A stretch of 6,911 nucleotides of DNA, from the NCBI GenBank assembly GCA_902465105.1, contig CABQLM010000082.1, positions 1 through 6,911 of the forward strand. The letters run 5' to 3'. A program made the translations under genes and the position numbers. The first letter of the stretch is position 1. Every line of letters starts with the position of its first letter. Positions 1 to 6,067 of this stretch are shown here, piece by piece. This DNA is from an uncultured Collinsella sp. (lineage in GTDB: Bacteria > Actinomycetota > Coriobacteriia > Coriobacteriales > Coriobacteriaceae). Under the pieces are notes generated by a model, which saw nothing but the letters and a program-made list of their open reading frames with translations, did no database searches and was not told the DNA's origin.

Positions 1-2226
1 GGCAGCAAAACCACCGACCATAGCATCGTCGTAGGGCACCTGCTCGGATTCCCATGGCGCAGCCTGCGCAGGCGGCTGAGCCATGGGGACGGACGCGCGC
101 TCGGGCGCTCGGGGCGCGGGCTCGGTCGGGAGCTTGCCCGTGGCAGGAGCACCGGCAGGGTTGTCGGAGCGCAGCCAAGGGGCCTTGGCCAGGTCGGATG
201 ACTTGGGCGCAGGCGCGGCAGCGGACTTGGGCGCGGGGATCGGAGCAGCCGGTTTGGGCGCAGCGGGTTCAGGCGCCGACGGGGTCGGTGCCGCTACCGG
301 CGCCGCTTTTGGCTGCGTCGCGCTGGCGCTCGAGGATGCAGGGGGCACCGAGGACACGGGTTGCGGGTCCGCAGATACCGCAGCCCGTGCAGATGGAGAA
401 TGCTCCTCATGTTGAGGAGCCGGCGTGCCACCCCCATCCAGGACATAGTCGACGGTACGACGACCGAAGACCGCGCAGACCGTCGGCAGGACCACCGACT
501 GCGTATCGGCGCGACCGAGCATCTTGATGGCAAAAGTCGAACCCGCGGGGAACGAGACCGTGAGCTTGGAGCCGTCGTCGGCCGTGGCGCGGGCGTTGAG
601 CAAAAGCCCTGCGTAGGAGGCCTGACGAGCCTTGACGCGCTCGACGACCTCGGCCCATTTGCGCTGGAGCTCGCCGGCGTCCTCAACCGCGGGGGTCTCG
701 GCAGCACCGGCGGCGGCAACCTGGGCGGCGTTGTTGGGCTTGGACACCGACACGGTCGATGCAGCAGGCGCGGAAGCCGGAGCCGCAACGGGCTGAGGTG
801 CAGGCGTTACAGGTCTGGGCGCCGGCGCAGGAGCCGCGGACTTGGTCGCAGGCTGGGCAGCCGGAACAGCAGCGCCGCGGTCCCAAGGCATACCGCCCTG
901 GCGCGCGGACGTAGCAGCGGGGGCAGCGGATGCCGCCGGAGCGGCAGCACGAGCGCCCGAAATGAGCGTCGGCTGTTGGGCAGCAGCGGGTACGGATGCT
1001 GCAGGCGCGGCGGCCTGAGCAGCAGCCACGCTCGCCGGCACGGCGCCGTTGGCAATCATGGCCTCCAGGCGTGCCACGCGCTCGGCCAATGCCTCAATCG
1101 TTAAATCGGCCTCGGGACGCGCCAGACGCGTGCAGGCAATCTCGAGCACCAGGCGCACGTCGCTCGCGCCCCTCATCTCCAGTGCGGCATCGTCGAGCAC
1201 CGTCAGCACGCGGGCCAGGCGGTCGGCAGGATGCTCGCCAAAGGCAGCGGCCTCGGCAGCAAGCGCCTCGGCCTGCTCGGAGCCGCCCTCAAACAGCTCG
1301 GCACGGGCACCGGCAACGCAGGCAACGTACACGTCGCGCACATGCGCCACCAGGTCGCGCGTCAGCTCCAGCAGGTCATTGCCCTCCTCGACCTGCGCAC
1401 GGATCAGTCCATAGAGCTCGGCAACATCGCGATCGGCAATGGCGCGGGAAAACTCGCCCAGAATCTGGTCCGAAACCTCGCCCAAAAGCGAGCGGGCGTC
1501 GTCCGCATGCACAGAACCGTTGCCAAAGACGCTCAGCTGCTCCAGCGTGGAAAGCGCGTCGCGCATACCGCCCTTGGCATGGCGCGCCACAATGGCGAGT
1601 GCCTCGTCGTCGTAATCGAAGCCCTCCTGCTCGCACACGTAAGACAGGCGATGCTCGATATCCTCGTTGCCGATGCGGTGGAAATCGAAGCGCTGGCAGC
1701 GTGAGAGAATGGTCTCCAGAATCTTTTGCGGGTCGGTGGTGCACAGCACAAAGATCACGTGTGCCGGCGGCTCCTCGAGCGTCTTGAGCAGCGCGTTGAA
1801 CGCCGCCGTCGTGAGCATGTGGACCTCGTCGATGATATAAATCTTGTACTTGCCGCGCACTGGGGCAAAGTTGACGGAGTTGATGATCTCCTCGCGCACG
1901 TTGTCCACGCCGGTACGGCTTGCGGCATCGAGCTCGTAGACATCGGGGTGGTTACCCTCGGCAATGAGCTCGCACTCCTCGCAAGTACCGTCGGGCATGC
2001 AGCCGCTTGCACCCTCGGCGCGCGCCGCCTCGGCATTGCGGCACAGCAGCGCCTTGGCCAGAATGCGCGCCATGGTGGTCTTGCCCGTGCCGCGCGGTCC
2101 GCAGAACAGGTAGGCGTGGGACAGGCGCCCCTCGGTGATGGCGTGCTCGAGCGTCGAGACGATATGCTGCTGGCCCACCACGGAGTCAAAGGTGAGCGGG
2201 CGATACTTTCGGTACAACGATTCCAT
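1..2226 (-). CDS. dnaX: DNA polymerase III clamp-loader subunit tau/gamma (5' part; runs off the left edge)
   Basis: This gene encodes the ATPase core of the replisome clamp loader, which opens the beta clamp and loads it on primed DNA. The frame is open for all 742 codons from ATG 2226 to position 1, so the stop lies outside the window. The N-terminus ESLYRKYRP is the classic DnaX start. Visible motifs are Walker A GPRGTGKT (residues 43-50), a zinc-module cysteine set C62, C76, C82, C85, Walker B IIDEVHML (131-138), the arginine-finger SRC motif (175-177) and sensor-2 GGMR (219-222). Domain III follows to about residue 390. A Pro/Ala-rich linker spans about 397-515, then a folded-looking island about 518-600 (beginning GELQRKWAEVVERVK), then a second Pro/Ala/Lys linker to the edge, ending near WESEQVPYDDAMVGG. 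No A-rich slippery site for a gamma frameshift was seen. The gene diverges from the YcxB-like gene. The identification is secure; only the C-terminus is unknown. Confidence 0.97.
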   Translation of the reverse strand, partial: MESLYRKYRPLTFDSVVGQQHIVSTLEHAITEGRLSHAYLFCGPRGTGKTTMARILAKALLCRNAEAARAEGASGCMPDGTCEECELIAEGNHPDVYELDAASRTGVDNVREEIINSVNFAPVRGKYKIYIIDEVHMLTTAAFNALLKTLEEPPAHVIFVLCTTDPQKILETILSRCQRFDFHRIGNEDIEHRLSYVCEQEGFDYDDEALAIVARHAKGGMRDALSTLEQLSVFGNGSVHADDARSLLGEVSDQILGEFSRAIADRDVAELYGLIRAQVEEGNDLLELTRDLVAHVRDVYVACVAGARAELFEGGSEQAEALAAEAAAFGEHPADRLARVLTVLDDAALEMRGASDVRLVLEIACTRLARPEADLTIEALAERVARLEAMIANGAVPASVAAAQAAAPAASVPAAAQQPTLISGARAAAPAASAAPAATSARQGGMPWDRGAAVPAAQPATKSAAPAPAPRPVTPAPQPVAAPASAPAASTVSVSKPNNAAQVAAAGAAETPAVEDAGELQRKWAEVVERVKARQASYAGLLLNARATADDGSKLTVSFPAGSTFAIKMLGRADTQSVVLPTVCAVFGRRTVDYVLDGGGTPAPQHEEHSPSARAAVSADPQPVSSVPPASSSASATQPKAAPVAAPTPSAPEPAAPKPAAPIPAPKSAAAPAPKSSDLAKAPWLRSDNPAGAPATGKLPTEPAPRAPERASVPMAQPPAQAAPWESEQVPYDDAMVGGFAA

Positions 2227-2231
2227 GGGTG

Positions 2232-2238
2232 CTCCCCC
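2232..2238 (-). promoter_or_regulatory. Ribosome binding site of dnaX
   Basis: On the minus strand GGGGGAG lies 5 nt before the ATG at 2226. It is a good Shine-Dalgarno match at workable spacing. It supports this start, which also matches the conserved DnaX N-terminus. Confidence 0.75.
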
Positions 2239-2327
2239 GGGTATACTGAGTCTTGTTGCCGCGGCGGCCATGCGGTCGCACGGCATACTGCATTCCATAA
2301 TAACCCGTACGGCGAGCCCGCCGCGAT

Positions 2328-2332
2328 AGGAG
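2328..2332 (+). promoter_or_regulatory. Ribosome binding site of the YcxB-like gene
   Basis: AGGAG lies 10 nt upstream of ATG 2343. The motif is strong, the spacing slightly long, and it supports that start. Confidence 0.65.
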
Positions 2333-2342
2333 TCCAAAGAGC

Positions 2343-3059
2343 ATGGCAGACGCAGAGAGCAACCTCGTTCCCTCCGAAGCAGCCGACCAGGTCGAGGTCG
2401 CGCTCGAGGAGCAGGCCGCAGCCGATGACGGCATCCTGTACCTCAACGAGTACCAGTACGAAAACGACCTGGTCACCGACTTCGCCCGCCTGGTCGCCTC
2501 GCCCAGGCGTCGCGGCTCGCTGTATGTCGCCGCGGCAGTTGCCGCGCTCATCGGCATCGGCATGCTGGTGGCCGGCGGCAGCTGGATCAAGTTCGGCGTC
2601 GTGTTGATCGTGTTCGGCGCCTTTTTGGCCTGGTGGAGCAAGAACCTGCACCACACGCTCGCCCGCGACTTTATCGACGCCGTCGAGGCCGACGAGTCCA
2701 TGGGTGGCCGCTATCGCCGCGTCGCCGCCAACGAGGACGGCCTGATGGTTTGGGGCAAGAGCGGCAAGTCGCAGTTCTTCCCGTTTGACAAGCTCGACCA
2801 CGTACTCGACGGCGAGCGCATCTTTGTGGCCATGTTCGCCGACCAGGGCGTGACGATCCCCAAGGACACCTTCGTCCGTGGCGATGCCGAGCAGTTCGGT
2901 CCCTTCCTCAAGGCCCGCATCAACAAAAAACTCCGCATCGAGACCAAGAAGAAGAAAATGAAGGCCGAGAAGGCCGCCGCCGAGGCCAAGCAGGGCGACA
3001 AGCCCCAGGACAACAAGGGCAAGCAGCGCAAGCAGAAGAAGAACAAGAAGAAGCGCTAA
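2343..3059 (+). CDS. YcxB-like two-helix membrane protein with a Lys-rich C-terminal tail
   Basis: This is a 238-residue protein of unknown molecular function. After an acidic N-terminus, residues 31-50 hold a charged amphipathic stretch (YLNEYQYEND). Two hydrophobic helices follow at about 59-78 and 82-98, separated by a very short turn, so both ends should be on the same side of the membrane. Residues about 127-192 resemble the YcxB-like domain of Gram-positive membrane proteins: NEDGLMVWGKSG, then FFPFDKLDHV, then VTIPKDTF and a terminal QFGPFLKARI helix. This pattern (polar strand, hydrophobic strand, IPK-x-x-F, short helix) is the basis of the call. Residues 195-238 form a tail with 21 Lys/Arg among 44 residues, probably cytoplasmic, which could bind RNA, DNA or acidic lipid. 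It diverges from dnaX, sits 144 bp upstream of the kinase, and is probably its own transcription unit. The family match is by eye. Confidence 0.72.
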   Translation: MADAESNLVPSEAADQVEVALEEQAAADDGILYLNEYQYENDLVTDFARLVASPRRRGSLYVAAAVAALIGIGMLVAGGSWIKFGVVLIVFGAFLAWWSKNLHHTLARDFIDAVEADESMGGRYRRVAANEDGLMVWGKSGKSQFFPFDKLDHVLDGERIFVAMFADQGVTIPKDTFVRGDAEQFGPFLKARINKKLRIETKKKKMKAEKAAAEAKQGDKPQDNKGKQRKQKKNKKKR

Positions 3060-3114
3060 GGCCAAGCCAGACGGGCAGCCTCGCATCCCGCTATCCTCCC
3101 CATGCACCCGAGCG

Positions 3115-3123
3115 TGCTACACT
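3115..3123 (+). promoter_or_regulatory. Extended -10 promoter candidate for the kinase-FHA operon
   Basis: The sequence TGCTACACT has the TGn extension directly before TACACT (4 of 6 matches to TATAAT). No good -35 box lies 16-18 nt upstream, which is tolerable for extended -10 promoters. Transcription would begin near 3130, giving a leader of about 74 nt before ATG 3204. The element overlaps a short perfect inverted repeat, TGCTA-cac-TAGCA, at 3115-3127. Confidence 0.45.
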
Positions 3124-3192
3124 AGCAGCATCTATGCCACCGCGAACGGCTCGGCCCCGCGCCCGCCGCTCGCAAACGAACTTTAAACGCAC

Positions 3193-3197
3193 GAGGG
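3193..3197 (+). promoter_or_regulatory. Ribosome binding site that decides the kinase start
   Basis: GAGGG ends 6 nt before ATG 3204. An in-frame TTG at 3198 abuts this motif directly and has no usable spacing, so ATG 3204 is preferred. Confidence 0.65.
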
Positions 3198-3203
3198 TTG
3201 GCC

Positions 3204-5057
3204 ATGCCGCTTTTCTCGCAACATACCGCCCGGTTCTCGCCGGACGTTCCTTTGGAGGGCACCAGCTCTCGCGAGCTGCTCAAGCGGTACCAGCCGCTCG
3301 AGACACTTGCGACCGGCGGTTTTGGCTCCATCGAGATCTGCCGCGACACGCACCTGCGCCGCCGCGTCGCCATTAAGCGCATCCCCCTTATTAACGGTGT
3401 CGGCATGCCCGCCAGCGACATCATGGATGTCCTGCGCGAGGCGCACACTGCCGCCATGCTTCAACATCCCAACATCGTGCAGGTCATCGACTTTACGCAC
3501 GACACAGCCTATGCCTACCTAGTTATGGAATATGTCGATGGCATGTCGCTGGCCGAGTTTTTGCACCGCGTGGACGGTCACTCACTTACCTTTGACGAGG
3601 CCGCGGCCATTGCCGATGCCCTAGGCCAGGCGCTCACCTTCGCCCATAGTAATGGCGTACTCCACCTGGACATTAAGCCCGCCAACGTGCTCATCGACCA
3701 CTCGGGCAATGTAAAGCTCACCGACTTTGGCATGGCGCGACTGTCGTCCGCCGGTGGCTTTGGCGGCTCGCGCGGCGGCACCATCGGCTACATGCCGCCC
3801 GAGCAGCTCGATATCGAGACCGGCACGGTCGATGAGCGCGCCGATGTCTTTGCCCTCGCCTGTGTAATCTATGAGGGCCTGTGCGGCAGCGCTCCCTTTA
3901 TGGCGGCCACGCCCGCCGACTCGCTCGACCGCATCATCGGCGGCGCCACCTATCCCAGCGAGCTGATACCACACTTTCCCCCGGGAGCCGAGGCCGCGCT
4001 CATGAGCGCGCTCTCCCCCATGCCGCAGGACCGCCCCAGCAGCGTCGAGACATTTTGCGACCAGCTCCTTGCCGGTCTGGGCAGCGTGCGCGAAGGCCGT
4101 CGCAGCCTGGAGCAAATGGTTGGCGAACTTTCGGATGACGAGCAGGAGCTCGACGATATCGAGCCGTCGCACTACGAGGACGACGCCATCGAGGTCGACC
4201 CCGCACTCGGCTGGGCGGGCACGCGCTGGAGCCATGCGCGCGACTACACCATGCGCATTATCTCGGCGCTAACGTGCGGCACCTTTAGCTTTTTGCTGAT
4301 GCAAACGGCCGGGGTCGCGGCGCTTCCCGGCCTAGTCATTGCGGCCATCGCGATCGGCGCGGCGGCTGGCCTGGCCCCCCAGATTGGCTCGGCCATCTCG
4401 GCTGTGGGCTTTTTGGTGCTCATGGCCAACGCCACCATGCAGGCACAGGGCATCCTGTCGATGCTGCCCGTCGCGGTGATCTTTGCCGCCGCCATGTCCG
4501 GTTGGTGGATCGCCTGGGGTCGTACCGAGGCTGCCGCGAGCGCCGCGCTCACCTGTGCACTCGCGCTTGGCTGTCTGACCGGCAATACCTTCCTGGCAGC
4601 TGGGGTCGCCGCCGGCGTCGCGTCATTTTGGCTCGGCCCGACAAGCGCCGCCGCGGCAACGGGCATGGGCGCGCTTTTTGCCCGTCTGGCCACGGTCGCG
4701 CTTTCAGCCGGAGGCGTGCTGGGGCTCGGTAACGTTGCCGCAGCGCTGGGAGACCCGCTCCTTTGGGTCGCCTTTGTGCTGGTCGCGACAACTGCCGCAG
4801 CGTCATCCGCGCTGCTCAATGCCCATGCCAAGCGTGCCGACCAGGGCTCAAACCTTGCCGCAATCGCTGCCATCGCTGTCACCGGCATCGGCTGCGCAGC
4901 GGCGTCCTGTCTTGCACACCATATGGAAATTGCCAGCCTTGCAGCCGCGGTCGTCGCCAAGGCGGCGGTTGCGGGAACCCTATCCTCTATAATCGTTGGG
5001 ATATGCCTATATTTGCTCGGATACCAAAGAACCTATACGGAGAGTGATCTTTCGTGA
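3204..5057 (+). CDS. Hanks-type Ser/Thr protein kinase fused to a polytopic membrane domain
   Basis: This is a 617-residue protein predicted to phosphorylate Ser/Thr on itself or partners at the inner face of the membrane. The kinase domain covers about residues 27-292. It shows the nucleotide loop ATGGFGS (36-42), VAIK with ATP-anchoring K58, alpha-C E79, catalytic loop HLDIKPAN (154-161) with D156, K158 and N161, DFG (174-176), the P+1 T193 and PPE (198-200). All core catalytic residues are present, so activity is likely. Two oddities are Leu at the HRD arginine (L155) and Ala at the first glycine of the loop (A36). Residues 308-332 form a strongly acidic linker. From about 351 to 605 there are roughly nine to ten hydrophobic segments rich in Ala, Gly and Leu, with short loops. 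No PASTA or other extracellular sensor is seen, and the membrane part matches no family I recognise. The stop overlaps the start of the FhaA-like gene by 4 nt, indicating translational coupling. Confidence 0.93.
   Translation: MPLFSQHTARFSPDVPLEGTSSRELLKRYQPLETLATGGFGSIEICRDTHLRRRVAIKRIPLINGVGMPASDIMDVLREAHTAAMLQHPNIVQVIDFTHDTAYAYLVMEYVDGMSLAEFLHRVDGHSLTFDEAAAIADALGQALTFAHSNGVLHLDIKPANVLIDHSGNVKLTDFGMARLSSAGGFGGSRGGTIGYMPPEQLDIETGTVDERADVFALACVIYEGLCGSAPFMAATPADSLDRIIGGATYPSELIPHFPPGAEAALMSALSPMPQDRPSSVETFCDQLLAGLGSVREGRRSLEQMVGELSDDEQELDDIEPSHYEDDAIEVDPALGWAGTRWSHARDYTMRIISALTCGTFSFLLMQTAGVAALPGLVIAAIAIGAAAGLAPQIGSAISAVGFLVLMANATMQAQGILSMLPVAVIFAAAMSGWWIAWGRTEAAASAALTCALALGCLTGNTFLAAGVAAGVASFWLGPTSAAAATGMGALFARLATVALSAGGVLGLGNVAAALGDPLLWVAFVLVATTAAASSALLNAHAKRADQGSNLAAIAAIAVTGIGCAAASCLAHHMEIASLAAAVVAKAAVAGTLSSIIVGICLYLLGYQRTYTESDLS
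4988..4993 (+). promoter_or_regulatory. Perfect -10 word inside the end of the kinase gene (weak internal promoter candidate)
   Basis: TATAAT occurs within an AT-richer stretch at the 3' end of the kinase gene, about 60 nt before the FhaA-like start. No -35 box lies at 16-18 nt; TTGCGG at 4969-4974 is too close, with a 13-nt gap. It could give extra expression of the two FHA genes, or it may be chance. Confidence 0.2.
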
Positions 5058-6061
5058 ACTTCCTGAACATCTTCGAGGACCACGTGGCCGGCATCTTCGG
5101 TGCCACCCGTGCCCCGTTCTCCTTTAAGAAGCTTGCCAAGCAGGCCGCTCGCGACATGGAGGATCAGACTCTGGTGATCAACGGCGTCAACACGGCGCCG
5201 GCACTCTATACCATCCTTATCGCCGCCGACGACGATCCCATGCTCGCCCCGTTCTACCCCGAGCTTTCGCGCGAGGTCCGCGAGTTTGTGAAGGCACAGG
5301 CCGAAAAGCGCCGCTATGTGTTTGTCGGCGAGCCCCTCGTGCGCTTTATGATCGATCCGCAGCTGCGTGCCGGCAAGTTCTCGGTCTTTGCCGAGAACGT
5401 CGATGCCCCCACGCTCGGCCGCCTGTACGAAGAAGAGCGCGCCTATCAAAACGGCCTGGGCCAGAACAACTCCGCGGCAAGCCGTGCCGCCAGCGCCCCG
5501 CGCGCCGGTCAGCAACAGTTTGCTACCCCGCAGCAACACTCCGCCGTCATGCCGCAGCAGCAGCCGGCACCCCGCGCCGCAGCTCCCGACCCGCTCGCTG
5601 TGGCCGACCCCTTTGCACCCAATGTTCCCGACCCCGCAGCCCCCATCCCTGTGCCGCAAACCGTCTCGCGCGACGCACTTGCCGGCATGGGCGGAGCTGC
5701 CGCGACTGGTGCTGCCGTGGGCCTTGGTGCTGCGGCCGGCATTGCCTCCAACATGGCGAGCACCCGCACTCCGCAGCGCCCGCTCGCTCAGCTCGTCGAC
5801 GTCGTGAGCGGGGAGAGCCACAGCATCACCTCCGCACAGGTGACCATCGGCCGCGAGCGCTCGGTTTCCGACATCGCCCTGCGCGACCCCAACGTCTCGC
5901 GCCGTCATGCCCAGCTCACTTTTACGGGGTCCGATTGGTCTATCGAGGACCTCAACTCCACCAACGGCACGCTCGTCAACAACCGCCGCATCACGCGCTG
6001 CCCGCTGCGCAACGGCGATCTGTTAACGTTTGGCCTGAGCACCTTTGAATTTAGGGGTTAA
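5054..6061 (+). CDS. fhaA: FhaA-type protein: DUF3662 domain, disordered linker, C-terminal FHA domain
   Basis: This is a 335-residue phosphothreonine-reading adaptor without a signal peptide. Residues 1 to about 120 match the DUF3662 (FhaA N-terminal) fold, beginning NFLNIFEDHVAGIFG and carrying FKKLAKQAARDMED. A Gln/Pro/Ala-rich linker spans about 135-245, including a Gly/Ala-rich hydrophobic stretch near 208-234. The FHA domain covers about 246-335, with GRE (266-268), SRRH (282-285) and NSTNGT (301-306), so the ligand residues R267, S282, H285 and N304 are intact. The start is GTG 5054, which overlaps the kinase stop; GGAG at 5039-5042 is the likely ribosome binding site, 11 nt upstream. 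Mycobacterial FhaA (about 527 residues) binds the phosphorylated MviN/MurJ pseudokinase domain and restrains peptidoglycan synthesis; this copy is much shorter, mainly in the linker. The adjacent kinase is the obvious candidate ligand or regulator (inference). Confidence 0.9.
   Translation: MNFLNIFEDHVAGIFGATRAPFSFKKLAKQAARDMEDQTLVINGVNTAPALYTILIAADDDPMLAPFYPELSREVREFVKAQAEKRRYVFVGEPLVRFMIDPQLRAGKFSVFAENVDAPTLGRLYEEERAYQNGLGQNNSAASRAASAPRAGQQQFATPQQHSAVMPQQQPAPRAAAPDPLAVADPFAPNVPDPAAPIPVPQTVSRDALAGMGGAAATGAAVGLGAAAGIASNMASTRTPQRPLAQLVDVVSGESHSITSAQVTIGRERSVSDIALRDPNVSRRHAQLTFTGSDWSIEDLNSTNGTLVNNRRITRCPLRNGDLLTFGLSTFEFRG
5942..5970 (+). repeat. 29-bp near-repeat shared by the two FHA domains (copy 1)
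   Basis: This stretch matches 6359-6387 at 26 of 29 bases; the three differences are contiguous, at 5959-5961. It encodes the IEDLNS-x-NGT beta-turn motif of the FHA domain, which contacts the phosphopeptide. The offset between copies is 417 bp. Confidence 0.85.
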
Positions 6062-6067
6062 TCGCTT

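Larger units (their letters stand above)
2227..2342. promoter_or_regulatory. Divergent intergenic region between dnaX and the YcxB-like gene; possible bidirectional promoter
   Basis: Both flanking genes are transcribed away from this 116-bp gap, so both promoters are expected here or nearby. The AT-rich patch at 2296-2302 reads CATAAT on the plus strand (2296-2301) and TATTAT on the minus strand (2302-2297). Each differs from TATAAT at one position. A start about 6 nt downstream would give leaders of roughly 35 nt (plus) and 64 nt (minus). No convincing -35 box is visible on either strand. Two other -10-like words, TATACT (2242-2247) and CATACT (2284-2289), are alternatives on the plus strand. 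A short palindrome TGCG-gt-CGCA sits at 2271-2280. No tRNA or SRP RNA is present. Confidence 0.4.
3060..3203 (+). promoter_or_regulatory. Intergenic leader of the kinase operon
   Basis: This 144-bp gap separates the YcxB-like gene from the kinase gene. No stable hairpin followed by a T tract was seen after the stop at 3059, so an intrinsic terminator is not evident and read-through is possible. The gap holds the extended -10 candidate at 3115-3123 and the ribosome binding site at 3193-3197. No small ORF or RNA gene was recognised in it. Confidence 0.5.

Noticed and set aside
1..1035. Programmed frameshift site for a short gamma form of DnaX
   Set aside because: No A-AAA-AAG-like slippery run was found in the linker region in the coding frame.
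2310..2323. Small hairpin CGGCG-agcc-CGCCG before the YcxB-like ribosome binding site
   Set aside because: It has only 5-bp G/C arms, which are expected often by chance in this base composition.
2227..2342. SRP RNA or tRNA gene beside dnaX, as seen in some bacteria
   Set aside because: The gap is too short and lacks the conserved SRP tetraloop or any cloverleaf; the 3060-3203 gap also lacks them.
361..2607. Several long plus-strand ORFs (361-1104, 996-1787, 1726-2607)
   Set aside because: They are antisense shadows of dnaX typical of high-GC DNA; translations are Arg/Ser-rich or repetitive with no recognisable domain.
1755..3107. 450-codon minus-strand ORF opposite the YcxB-like gene and overlapping dnaX in another frame
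   Set aside because: It has no coherent protein motifs, uses poor codons, and runs antisense to one convincing gene and out of frame with dnaX, whose correct frame carries all clamp-loader motifs.
3060..3114. Intrinsic terminator after the YcxB-like gene
   Set aside because: No stem of useful length followed by a T tract could be found on either strand.
3198..3200. TTG as the kinase start, two codons upstream of the ATG
   Set aside because: It directly abuts the GAGGG ribosome binding motif with no spacing; ATG 3204 has a 6-nt spacing.
5033..5908. 291-codon minus-strand ORF opposite the FhaA-like gene
   Set aside because: It is an antisense shadow. The plus frame carries DUF3662 and FHA motifs.
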